Assembly: GCA_018223105.1 (NCBI GenBank)
Contig: JAAEYY010000002.1
Span: 75,893 to 135,790, forward strand
Source of the DNA: a bacterium
Lineage (GTDB): Bacteria > Bacteroidota > Bacteroidia > NS11-12g > UBA9320
Length of the DNA: 59,898 bases
Reading direction: 5' to 3'
A model generated the notes under the pieces. It made no database searches and was not told where the DNA came from. It was given only the letters and a program-made list of their open reading frames with translations. The translations under genes and the position numbers were made by a program. Of this stretch, positions 1 to 7,679 are shown one piece after another. The stretch's first letter is position 1. Each line of letters starts with the position of its first letter.

Positions 1-863
1 TCAGCGGCGTATTTTCTTGCTGATTCATAGCAATCCATAGCTGCACCGATAACTCCCCAGCTAATACCATATCGAGCTGAATTCAAACAAGTAAGTGGGC
101 CTTTCATTCCCAAAACATTGGGGAGAATATTTTCTTTTGGCACTCTAACATTATCAAATACTAACTCACCAGTAGTACTAGCTCTCAAGCTCCATTTTCC
201 ATGTGTTTCAGGTGTACTGAAGCCTTCCATTCCGCGTTCAACAATAACACCCTGCACTTTACCGTCGGGGTTTTTAGCCCAAACCATGGCTATATCTGCT
301 TTAGGAGCATTTGAAATCCACATTTTTGCTCCGTTAAGAATGATATGATCACCGTCTTCGGTGAACTTGGTGGTCATGCCGGCAGGATTTGAACCGTGGT
401 CTGGTTCTGTTAGTCCAAAACAACCCAACATTTCTCCTGAAGCTAACTTTGGAAGAAATTTTCTTTTTTGTTCTTCAGAGCCAAATTTTGCAATAGGGTA
501 CATCACCAATGAGCCTTGAACACTGGCTGTAGATCTGATCCCAGAGTCACAGCGCTCAAGCTCTTGCATAGCTAGACCGTAGGAGATGTAATCTAATCCA
601 CCACCTCCGTATTCTGCTGAAATTTGAGGTCCGAAACAACCTAATTCACCTAAATCCTTTACAATATGGTAGGGGAAGTAATTTTGTTCGGCGCAAGCTT
701 CTATGATAGGAGAGAGTTCCTTTTTTACGTAGTCTCTCACTGAAGATCGAATTAATTTATGCTCTTCAGTTAATAAACTATCAATTCCGTAAAAATCGGG
801 ATGATCAAACTGATCTTGCCCTTTCTTCTCTTCCTTTAGCTGACTGATTTCGGCTTCGGTCAT
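1..863 (-). CDS. acyl-CoA dehydrogenase, glutaryl-CoA dehydrogenase-like (partial, 3' end outside window)
   Basis: I translated this minus-strand reading frame directly: 287 codons from ATG at 863 to the window edge. It encodes the N-terminal and middle domains of an FAD-dependent acyl-CoA dehydrogenase. Motifs seen include GELGCFGPQI, LERCDSGIRSTASVQ, LGCFGLTEPDHGS (FAD/substrate loop), MWISNAPKAD and LNSARYGISWGV. These fit the glutaryl-CoA dehydrogenase branch better than short-chain enzymes. Family members oxidise an acyl-CoA to the enoyl-CoA and pass electrons to ETF. The catalytic Glu lies in the missing C-terminal part, so substrate specificity is open. It shares a back-to-back promoter with folB. 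Confidence 0.9.
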   Translation of the reverse strand, partial: MTEAEISQLKEEKKGQDQFDHPDFYGIDSLLTEEHKLIRSSVRDYVKKELSPIIEACAEQNYFPYHIVKDLGELGCFGPQISAEYGGGGLDYISYGLAMQELERCDSGIRSTASVQGSLVMYPIAKFGSEEQKRKFLPKLASGEMLGCFGLTEPDHGSNPAGMTTKFTEDGDHIILNGAKMWISNAPKADIAMVWAKNPDGKVQGVIVERGMEGFSTPETHGKWSLRASTTGELVFDNVRVPKENILPNVLGMKGPLTCLNSARYGISWGVIGAAMDCYESARKYAA

Positions 864-874
864 GTCTTTTTGAA

Positions 875-882
875 TATGTTTG
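875..882 (+). promoter_or_regulatory. -7 box of folB operon promoter
   Basis: TATGTTTG matches the Bacteroidota -7 consensus TAnnTTTG exactly. The predicted transcript starts a few bases downstream and leaves roughly a 25-nt leader before the ATG at 914. Confidence 0.6.
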
Positions 883-890
883 CAAAAGTA
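883..890 (-). promoter_or_regulatory. -7 box of the acyl-CoA dehydrogenase promoter
   Basis: Read on the minus strand this is TACTTTTG, an exact TAnnTTTG match. It directly abuts the plus-strand box at 875-882, so both promoters share a TTTGCAAA centre. Confidence 0.6.
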
Positions 891-913
891 AATAATTAAG
901 CAAGATTAATAGG

Positions 914-1273
914 ATGGGAAAGGAGCTAGAAGCAACATTAGCTGTTGAAAACCTCAGAGTTAAAGCAAAACATGGCTGGTACGAGGAAGAAAGAGTGATT
1001 GGAGGGATGTATACTATTAATGTCAGAATGTTCCATTCGGTGCGCGATTCAGAACAATTTGATGATTTAAGTGCTTCTATTAATTACGAAGTTATTTACA
1101 AACAAGTATTAGATGTGATGCAAAATGAGTTTCATCTCATTGAACATTGCTGTAAAAGTATCTTCAACAGGATGAAGAGCTTGGACCAAAATGCAATCTG
1201 GGAGGTAGAGCTGATAAAAGAAGAGCCACCCCTTAAATTTGTAGGTAACACGAGTTTTACTTTAAAAGGATGA
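914..1273 (+). CDS. folB: dihydroneopterin aldolase
   Basis: A cytosolic folate-pathway enzyme that cleaves 7,8-dihydroneopterin to 6-hydroxymethyl-dihydropterin and glycolaldehyde. The 119-aa length is typical. Family features seen: KHGWYEEER near residues 19-27 (substrate-binding Glu region), the SINYEVIY segment, FHLIEHCC, and a C-terminal Lys-containing LIKEEPPLKF that stands in for the usual KPPxP motif. Its TGA overlaps the ATG of the next gene in an ATGA junction, so the two are probably translated together although their functions look unrelated. Confidence 0.9.
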   Translation: MGKELEATLAVENLRVKAKHGWYEEERVIGGMYTINVRMFHSVRDSEQFDDLSASINYEVIYKQVLDVMQNEFHLIEHCCKSIFNRMKSLDQNAIWEVELIKEEPPLKFVGNTSFTLKG

Positions 1274-3798
1274 GAAGAGTTTTATATTTAGTCTTGATTT
1301 CAAGCGTTCTGGGTTGTGCGCATAGAAATCAATCTGATTCAAAGGCAGGAGTTCCTCCTTCTATGGAGTTTGAAATGATGAGGACCATGGATCCCTTCAC
1401 TAAAACTGTTCCTTCAGAAAAAGTTCAAAGGTTAATGTTGCAAACCGCAGTCAAATCGGCGAACAAATCTCAAAAAATTTATCCCAATACTTGGTCTGCT
1501 GTAAACGACCAGTTTGCGAATTTGGCAGTTACCCAACTCGTATATGACCCAAACGAAACTCAGACTTTTTATTTCTGTACCGGTGAAGGTTGGTTCAATG
1601 CAGATGCTGCAAGAGGTGCAGGAGTATGGAAATCAACGGATGGAGGTTTGAACTGGAATCAATTACCATCTACTGATACCAGCATATTTCATTACTGCCA
1701 GGATATGGTGGTTCACCCTGAAAATAGTGATGTATACGTTACCACCCGAGATAACGGTCTTATGAGGTCTCAGGATGGCGGAAACACTTGGGAGTCGGTT
1801 TTGGGGTTTGACAACGGTGCCGAAACCGAAAGAGCTGCTGACCTTGAAATTGGAGCAGATGGAACCATTTATGTAAGTTTTGGGATTTTTACAAGAGATG
1901 GCATCTACAGATCAGAAAGTGGGAATGCGGGAGAATGGACTAAAATCATGAATGGCTTGCCCAATCTGAATATTAATCGGATTGAGTTCGCAACAGCACC
2001 TTCTGATGAGAATAGACTATATGCAGTTCCCGTTCGTACCTCAGATCGAAAGATTGATAGTGTTTATAGGTCAGACGATAAAGGTGATAACTGGTATACC
2101 GTTAGTTTGCCCGGTGGCGATCGTGATTTTGCTGCTGAACAAGGTTGGTACGACTTGATTCTTAAAGTAGATCCCAATAATCCGGATGTTGTAGTTGCGG
2201 GTGGATTGAATATTTGGAGAACGGTTGATGGTGGAATGAACTGGCAACAATTGACCAATGGTTCTCGACATAATGATGATCCACAATTCGCCGATGTGCA
2301 TGTAGACCAACACGAGGTAATTTTCATAAATTCCGATACGGTCTTATTTGGCAACGATGGAGGGATTTACAAATGCGATAACTTCACTGCTGAATTTCCT
2401 ACATTCTACGATTTGAACACAAATTACAATGTAACACAATTCTACTCAGTTGATATTTCACCGGATGCTGATGCTCCTTTCGTATTGGGAGGTACACAAG
2501 ATAATGGGTCTCATATGTCGATCGATCGTCTAAATCAAGATTTCGAAAAAGTTTCGCATGCTGATGGCAGTTTTTGTGCCATCGATTATGAAAACTCTGA
2601 TATTGTATATACCACAACTCAATACAGAAGAATTTACAGAACCGAAAATGGTGAGCAAGATCAATTAACTAACGAGGAATTGGAGAATAACAATACCTTG
2701 TTTATCAACCCCATTTGTATGGATGTTAATGATCCTCAGCGTATTTATCAAGGCTCAAACCGAGGAATTTGGAGATTAGACAATGCTAGAACTGCGGGAA
2801 GAGAAGACTGGGTGCAATGCACAAGACCGCTTGGTATGGTTTCGGCTATGGCTACAAGTGTTTCAAGACCTAATTTACTAATTTATGGTAGGGCAAACTC
2901 GGGTGTTCCATTCAGAGTAGAAAATGCTCATATCACAGATGAAAATTACATACCGGAGAGTATGGATAAGAATGATGAGCTACCGGCTAGTGTTTATTTG
3001 AACTGTGTAACCATCGATCCTAAGGATGAAAATCATGTACTCCTCGTTTACACTAATTACGGTGTAAACAGTGTATATCAAACCAAAAACTCTATGGCAG
3101 AAGATCCAACTTGGATTAGCTGTGAAGGGAATCTACCTGATATACCAATTCGCTGGGTTGAGTTTGTTCCCGGTTCTTCAGAACAATGTATTTTGGCAAC
3201 AGAGCTTGGAATTTATTACACCATGCAGCTCAAGGGCGACAGCACTGTATGGAATAAGGTGAATCAAGTAATACCTAATATCAGGGTCGACATGATCAAA
3301 TTTCAAAGAAATGGAAACAGACTCGCTGCCGGAACACACGGACGTGGAATCTTTGAACTTGAAGTTGAGCAGGTTGGAGACGATTTACAATTCAATATCG
3401 TTGAAGTTGGACCTTCAAATGTAGGAGGAAGAACAAGAACTATTATGCCAGACCCTAATGACCCAACGGGTAAAAGGTTATGGGCAGGAAGTGTGAGTGG
3501 CGGGCTTTGGGTAGCTCAGAACCTGGACTCTATTCCTAAATTCTATAATAAGTACTTTGAACTGCTGGTTTACCCAAATCCAACTTCAGATATACTTAGG
3601 GTACAGTTTGATAGTGACGGTTCACTTGATAAAAGAGTACGCGTTTATGCCATGAGCGGTGCTCTTGTTATGGATGGATCGTATACAGATAATCGACCCA
3701 CTCTTGAAGTAGATCTCAGTGAATTAGCTCCGGGAATATATATTCTGGAAGCTATTCAGGGCGATCAGAAACAAGTTAAAAAAATTATAGTAGAGTAA
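1270..3798 (+). CDS. secreted sortilin/BNR-repeat protein with T9SS sorting domain
   Basis: 842 aa. The N-terminus (RRVLYLVLISSVLGCAHRN) looks like a lipoprotein signal with Cys16. The body is a VPS10/sortilin-type beta-propeller with several Asp-box motifs of the SxDxGxxW type: STDGGLNW, SQDGGNTW, RSDDKGDNW and RTVDGGMNW. The last about 75 residues form a T9SS type A sorting domain (YPNPTSD ... GIYILEA ... KKIIVE). It is probably exported through the outer membrane and carried on the cell surface or released. Ligand or glycan target is unknown. The start codon overlaps the folB stop. Confidence 0.8.
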   Translation: MRRVLYLVLISSVLGCAHRNQSDSKAGVPPSMEFEMMRTMDPFTKTVPSEKVQRLMLQTAVKSANKSQKIYPNTWSAVNDQFANLAVTQLVYDPNETQTFYFCTGEGWFNADAARGAGVWKSTDGGLNWNQLPSTDTSIFHYCQDMVVHPENSDVYVTTRDNGLMRSQDGGNTWESVLGFDNGAETERAADLEIGADGTIYVSFGIFTRDGIYRSESGNAGEWTKIMNGLPNLNINRIEFATAPSDENRLYAVPVRTSDRKIDSVYRSDDKGDNWYTVSLPGGDRDFAAEQGWYDLILKVDPNNPDVVVAGGLNIWRTVDGGMNWQQLTNGSRHNDDPQFADVHVDQHEVIFINSDTVLFGNDGGIYKCDNFTAEFPTFYDLNTNYNVTQFYSVDISPDADAPFVLGGTQDNGSHMSIDRLNQDFEKVSHADGSFCAIDYENSDIVYTTTQYRRIYRTENGEQDQLTNEELENNNTLFINPICMDVNDPQRIYQGSNRGIWRLDNARTAGREDWVQCTRPLGMVSAMATSVSRPNLLIYGRANSGVPFRVENAHITDENYIPESMDKNDELPASVYLNCVTIDPKDENHVLLVYTNYGVNSVYQTKNSMAEDPTWISCEGNLPDIPIRWVEFVPGSSEQCILATELGIYYTMQLKGDSTVWNKVNQVIPNIRVDMIKFQRNGNRLAAGTHGRGIFELEVEQVGDDLQFNIVEVGPSNVGGRTRTIMPDPNDPTGKRLWAGSVSGGLWVAQNLDSIPKFYNKYFELLVYPNPTSDILRVQFDSDGSLDKRVRVYAMSGALVMDGSYTDNRPTLEVDLSELAPGIYILEAIQGDQKQVKKIIVE

Positions 3799-4599
3799 CT
3801 ATCTCAACACTTCAGCACTCACACCTGTGCTAGAGAAGCCACCATCGTGATACAGGTTCTGCATGGTCACCATTTTACTCATGTCAGAGAATAAAGAAAT
3901 ACAGTAATCTGCACAACTATCGGCATCTGCATTACCCAGAGGCGACATCTTATCTGCAAAGGAGATAAAATCATCAAACCCTTTAACGCCACTGCCGGCA
4001 GTGGTAACGGTTGGAGATTGAGAGATGGTGTTTACACGCACTTTTCTGAATTTACCGTACTGGTAACCAAAGCTTCTTGCAAAACTCTCCAAAAGCGCTT
4101 TAGCATCCGCCATTTCATTGTAATCCGGAAACACTCGCTGAGCAGCGATATAAGAAAGGCCTAGAATAGATCCCCATTCTTTAATCGCATCTTTTTGATA
4201 GCAAGCTTGCATCATTTTATGAAAGGAGATCGCTGAAATATCGAAGGTCTTATGCATCCAGTCGTAGTTCAAGCCGGTATATTCTTTCCCTTTTCTCACA
4301 TTCAAACTCATGCCAATAGAATGCAACATGAAATCAAATTGCCCTCCAAAATGATCCATACTCTCGTCAATAAGCTTCTCAACATCCTCATTATTGCTTA
4401 CATCACAAGCAATTAATTTAGCATTAGTTTTCTCTGCTAATTCGTTGATAGTGCCCATTCTTAAGGCAACTGGTGCATTCGATAATATGATTTCGGCGCC
4501 TTCTTCAACGCATTTCTCTGCCACTTTCCATGCAATCGACTTATTGTCTAAGGCACCGGTGATAATTCCTTTTTTTCCTTTTAAAAGATTGTGAGCCAT
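3799..4599 (-). CDS. fabI: enoyl-[acyl-carrier-protein] reductase (NADH)
   Basis: Catalyses the last reductive step of each fatty-acid elongation cycle. The 266-aa length is normal for FabI. It has the N-terminal cofactor-binding segment GIITGALDNKSIAW and the FabI active site Tyr150 / Tyr160-x6-Lys167 (YNEMADAK). The segment SQSPTVTTAGSGVKGF replaces the AGPIRTLAA-type sequence of proteobacterial enzymes, a variant I associate with Bacteroidota. Its stop codon directly abuts that of the upstream plus-strand gene, so the two genes converge with no spacer. Confidence 0.93.
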   Translation of the reverse strand: MAHNLLKGKKGIITGALDNKSIAWKVAEKCVEEGAEIILSNAPVALRMGTINELAEKTNAKLIACDVSNNEDVEKLIDESMDHFGGQFDFMLHSIGMSLNVRKGKEYTGLNYDWMHKTFDISAISFHKMMQACYQKDAIKEWGSILGLSYIAAQRVFPDYNEMADAKALLESFARSFGYQYGKFRKVRVNTISQSPTVTTAGSGVKGFDDFISFADKMSPLGNADADSCADYCISLFSDMSKMVTMQNLYHDGGFSSTGVSAEVLR

Positions 4600-4649
4600 G
4601 TGCTAATTCTTTTTGCAATGTTAGAAAAATAAAAGATTTTTGAACACGA

Positions 4650-5414
4650 ATGAGAACGCTTTTTTATCTACTCCTAAGTCTGGCAATTATTGCCTGCGGT
4701 GATTCTGACCAAAAGAAACAGTCTGAGAAAGAAGATCAAACTGTTGATCTGAACTCCTTGAAAGAGAAAACAACATTGACCTTTCCTTCGAAGGATAGTC
4801 TTTTGATTACGGCAGACTATTACCCTAATGCAAGTGCCAGAAAATTGATTCTATTATTTCATCAAGCCGAATTTAGCAGGGGTGAATATTTAGAGATTGC
4901 GCCCAAATTAGTAGAATCCGGATATGCTTGTATGGCAGTTGATTTGAGAAGCGGAAGGGCTGTTAATGATGTAATCAATGAGACTTTTAATCGAGCGTTA
5001 AAGAAAGACTTACCAACGAAATTTCTTAATGCAAGGCAAGATATGCAGGCTGCAATAGAATATGCCAAGGAACACTCAGACAACCAACTGGTCTGGTGGG
5101 GAAGCTCTTATTCCGCTTCATTAGATATAATGGAAGGTAAAGATGAAAGCAGAGTAGCTAAAGTTGTGGCCTTCAGTCCGGGAGAATATTTCAATAATCA
5201 GAATACTGTGAAATCAAAGATTCCGGGATATCAGAAGCCTGTTTTTGTGACTTGCACCAAAAATGAGCAAAAGATGGTGGAAGATATTTTCAATTTGTTA
5301 CCCGATAATTTTACCACAAAGTACAACCACGCAGCCGATCACGGAAGCAAGAGTTTATGGTCAGAAAAACCGGGTTCAGACTCCTTGATGATGCATATTG
5401 TCAATTTCCTTTAA
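4650..5414 (+). CDS. alpha/beta hydrolase lipoprotein
   Basis: 254 aa. The N-terminus (FYLLLSLAIIACGDS) is a lipoprotein signal with Cys16. The rest is an alpha/beta hydrolase fold: LLFHQAEFSRGEY (oxyanion-hole region), a WWGSSYSAS nucleophile elbow with probable catalytic Ser153, and a C-terminal NHAADHGS segment holding the likely His. It is expected in the periplasm or at the inner face of the outer membrane, acting on an unknown ester or peptide-like substrate. It starts divergently from fabI and overlaps the end of the next minus-strand gene by 4 nt. Confidence 0.75.
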   Translation: MRTLFYLLLSLAIIACGDSDQKKQSEKEDQTVDLNSLKEKTTLTFPSKDSLLITADYYPNASARKLILLFHQAEFSRGEYLEIAPKLVESGYACMAVDLRSGRAVNDVINETFNRALKKDLPTKFLNARQDMQAAIEYAKEHSDNQLVWWGSSYSASLDIMEGKDESRVAKVVAFSPGEYFNNQNTVKSKIPGYQKPVFVTCTKNEQKMVEDIFNLLPDNFTTKYNHAADHGSKSLWSEKPGSDSLMMHIVNFL

Positions 5415-5998
5415 TCCTGAACCACAATCTTACCTCTGTAGCGAATTACACCCTGAAAAGATATTGTGTAAATGAGTAAGGATTGATTTGTGTTATTGCG
5501 GATTGGTATTTGATTAGATTCTGTAAGAGTTTCACTTAGAAGTTGCCCATCAGTAGAATAAATTCTAATCTCAGCTTTTTCCCTTAAGTTGTTTTTAAAG
5601 TAAAGTGTGCTTTCATTTTGTAGGGGATGTGGTATCACCTTCGCTTCGTTAACTAGAATAACGGTTTGGGAGATAACATAGGAATAGCCAAAGTTGCCTA
5701 AGTCCAATCGCAGGTAATTTTTGGTATTTAGAAAGGGACTGTCTACAGTTAAGCTATAGTCTTTTTCATCAAAGTCGCCACAAATCCCGAAGTAAATTGC
5801 ACCGGTTTTATAAGTTGAACTATCCTTGGAGATTTGCACTGCGATGTCGGTACAACTGAAACCCGGCTTGGTGGTCCATGTAACCAGCAATTTACCGTTA
5901 ATACTCCTTGCCTTGAAATTTTTGATATATGGATGCATATCTTGGGCCGAAGCCTCAAGAGCAAGTCCAAATAACAGAATGTAAATCAAGGTTCTCAT
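5411..5998 (-). CDS. small secreted protein with degenerate T9SS sorting domain
   Basis: 195 aa from ATG at 5998; an in-frame TTG lies one codon upstream, but ATG is preferred. A clear signal peptide ends near LEASAQ. The mature part has a fibronectin-III-like beta segment with two Cys pairs' worth of cysteines (FSCTD, FGICGD). The C-terminal 75 residues (IPHPLQNESTLYF ... EIRIYSTDGQLL ... GKIVVQD) resemble a T9SS type A sorting domain with a changed first motif (HPLQN for NPxxN). No function can be assigned. The 3' end overlaps the hydrolase gene. Confidence 0.65.
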   Translation of the reverse strand: MRTLIYILLFGLALEASAQDMHPYIKNFKARSINGKLLVTWTTKPGFSCTDIAVQISKDSSTYKTGAIYFGICGDFDEKDYSLTVDSPFLNTKNYLRLDLGNFGYSYVISQTVILVNEAKVIPHPLQNESTLYFKNNLREKAEIRIYSTDGQLLSETLTESNQIPIRNNTNQSLLIYTISFQGVIRYRGKIVVQD

Positions 5999-6046
5999 CA
6001 ATCTTCAAATATCCTTAATTCAAGGTGCATATCCATTTTTATCACT

Positions 6047-6054
6047 TAATTTTG
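6047..6054 (+). promoter_or_regulatory. -7 box of kdsA promoter
   Basis: TAATTTTG is an exact TAnnTTTG match 11 nt before the kdsA ATG, giving a predicted leader of only about 7 nt. Confidence 0.55.
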
Positions 6055-6065
6055 GGGTCATATTC

Positions 6066-6887
6066 ATGAGTAATATTAAGCAAACATTAGATCATATATT
6101 AAAGGGAGATCAATTATTCCTATTAGCCGGCCCCTGTGTAGTTGAAAATGAAAGCATCTGTATGGAAATTGCGGGTCATTTGAAAGAAGTGACGGATGAA
6201 CTCGGGATTCCTTACGTATTTAAGGCATCTTATCGCAAAGCAAACCGAACTTCAGCAGGCTCATTTACGGGAATTGGAGATCAGAAGGCCTTGGAAATTC
6301 TGCAGAAGGTGAAAACCGCTTACGATGTTCCTATTGTTACAGATATTCATGAATCTAAGGAAGCTGCATTAGTGGCTGAAGTAGCCGATATAATTCAAAT
6401 TCCGGCATTTCTTTTTAGACAGACTGAACTGCTGGAAGCTGCGGGTAAAACCGGAAGGATTGTAAATATAAAAAAAGGTCAGTTTTCTGCCGCTGATGCC
6501 ATGAAATATGCAGCAGAGAAAGTGAAACTCACCGGTAATGATAGGGTATTACTCACAGAACGAGGCAATATGTTTGGTTATGGTGATATGATTGTAGACT
6601 TCAGAAACCTGGTTTGGATGCGAGATCTAGGATATCCCGTTGTTATGGATTGTACTCATGCTCTTCAGCAGCCCAATACAGGATCCGGTGTAACCGGTGG
6701 TTTGCCTGAACTTATTAAACCGATTGCAAGAGCAGCAGTAGCTGTTGGTGTAAATGGTCTTTTTATGGAAACTCACCCCAATCCGGCAAAAGCACTAAGC
6801 GATGGTGCAAACATGATAAACCTTGCTGATATGAAGGGGTTATTGAAGAATCTGAAAGAGATTCACGATCTGGTTTTGAGACAATGA
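6066..6887 (+). CDS. kdsA: 3-deoxy-8-phosphooctulonate synthase (KDO-8-P synthase)
   Basis: Condenses arabinose-5-phosphate with phosphoenolpyruvate to make KDO-8-phosphate for the lipopolysaccharide inner core, so the cell has an LPS outer membrane. 273 aa, the usual length. Motifs seen: LLAGPCVVEN near residues 19-28, FKASYRKANRTS (PEP-binding), PIVTDIHE, DIIQIPAFLFRQT, KKGQFSAADAM, MDCTHALQQPN and METHPNPAKALSDG. It stands alone in its own transcription unit. Confidence 0.95.
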   Translation: MSNIKQTLDHILKGDQLFLLAGPCVVENESICMEIAGHLKEVTDELGIPYVFKASYRKANRTSAGSFTGIGDQKALEILQKVKTAYDVPIVTDIHESKEAALVAEVADIIQIPAFLFRQTELLEAAGKTGRIVNIKKGQFSAADAMKYAAEKVKLTGNDRVLLTERGNMFGYGDMIVDFRNLVWMRDLGYPVVMDCTHALQQPNTGSGVTGGLPELIKPIARAAVAVGVNGLFMETHPNPAKALSDGANMINLADMKGLLKNLKEIHDLVLRQ

Positions 6888-6914
6888 AAAACGGCCGGCG
6901 AATGCCGACCGTTT
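6888..6914. terminator. intrinsic terminator hairpin after kdsA, stronger on minus strand
   Basis: AAACGG-C-CGGC pairs with GCCG-A-CCGTTT (one C/A mismatch) around a GAAT loop. On the plus strand no T-run follows. On the minus strand the hairpin is followed by TTTTT, so it is best suited to stop leftward transcription, although no minus-strand gene is annotated upstream of it. Confidence 0.6.
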
Positions 6915-7110
6915 AACCAACTAACTAACCAATTAAATCAAATTTACCCTAACACATAACGGTACATAATCTGAAATGTTTTATCATGACCTCAGAAAAA
7001 AGTCATAATTCATGATGAAAGTACCCTGAATTTCGATAGACAGCATTCACTTTTAAATAATACACTAGTATCTCTTTATGTGTTTGCTAAGAATTAATGG
7101 AATTATTAAA
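6915..7110 (-). ncRNA. possible minus-strand small RNA between kdsA and the DUF5606 gene
   Basis: This intergenic stretch has no convincing ORF. It contains an inverted repeat ATCATGA (6983-6989) / TCATGAT (7010-7016), a competing inner stem ATGAC/GTCAT, and ends leftward in the hairpin plus T-run at 6888-6914. I see no perfect minus-strand -7 box, only a partial TACTTTCA near 7020. A tentative call. Confidence 0.3.
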
Positions 7111-7127
7111 TATTTTCGCAGCGCATT

Positions 7128-7679
7128 ATGGCATTATACTTATCTGAAATTGTATCAGTAGCCGGAAAACCCGGACTTCAAAAAGTGATCGGGAAGAGAT
7201 CTAACGGATTAATCGTGGAATCATTAGTAGAACCCGGTAAGAAGTTTCCTACTTCTTTAACACAAAAAGTTTCGTTTTTAAGTGACATTTCGATGTACAC
7301 TTATGATGGAGATGAAAAACTTGCAGAAGTATTAAAATCTCTTCATAAGCAGGTTGAAGGAGGATTAGAGTTAATTAGCAAAAAGAATTCCGGTGATGAG
7401 ATTCGCGGATTTTTCAGAAAAGTATTAGAGAATTTTGATGAAGACCAAGTATATAACTCCGACATCATTAAAGTCGTGGCTTGGTACGAAATTCTAAAAG
7501 ATCACGTAGATTTCAATCAGCTTGAAAAAGAGGAAGACTCTGAAGGAGCGGACGAGCTTAAGGAAGCTAAGAAGACAGAAAAGAAAGCTGCTAAGCCAAA
7601 AGCTGCCAACACTAAGGTTCAGTCGAAGGCAAAAGGTGGTGCTAAAAAATCAGGTAACCTGAAATCGGGCAAGAGCTAA
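7128..7679 (+). CDS. DUF5606 domain-containing protein
   Basis: 183 aa. The first about 135 residues form the DUF5606 domain, recognisable from LSEIVSVAGKPGLQKVIGKRSNGLIVESL. The last about 45 residues are a low-complexity Lys/Ala tail (KKAAKPKAANTKVQSKAKGG), basic and probably disordered, reminiscent of nucleic-acid-binding tails. No signal peptide, so it is cytosolic. Function unknown in the family. A near-consensus -7 box TATTTTCG sits at 7111-7118. The stop overlaps the end of the convergent minus-strand gene by 4 nt. Confidence 0.8.
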   Translation: MALYLSEIVSVAGKPGLQKVIGKRSNGLIVESLVEPGKKFPTSLTQKVSFLSDISMYTYDGDEKLAEVLKSLHKQVEGGLELISKKNSGDEIRGFFRKVLENFDEDQVYNSDIIKVVAWYEILKDHVDFNQLEKEEDSEGADELKEAKKTEKKAAKPKAANTKVQSKAKGGAKKSGNLKSGKS

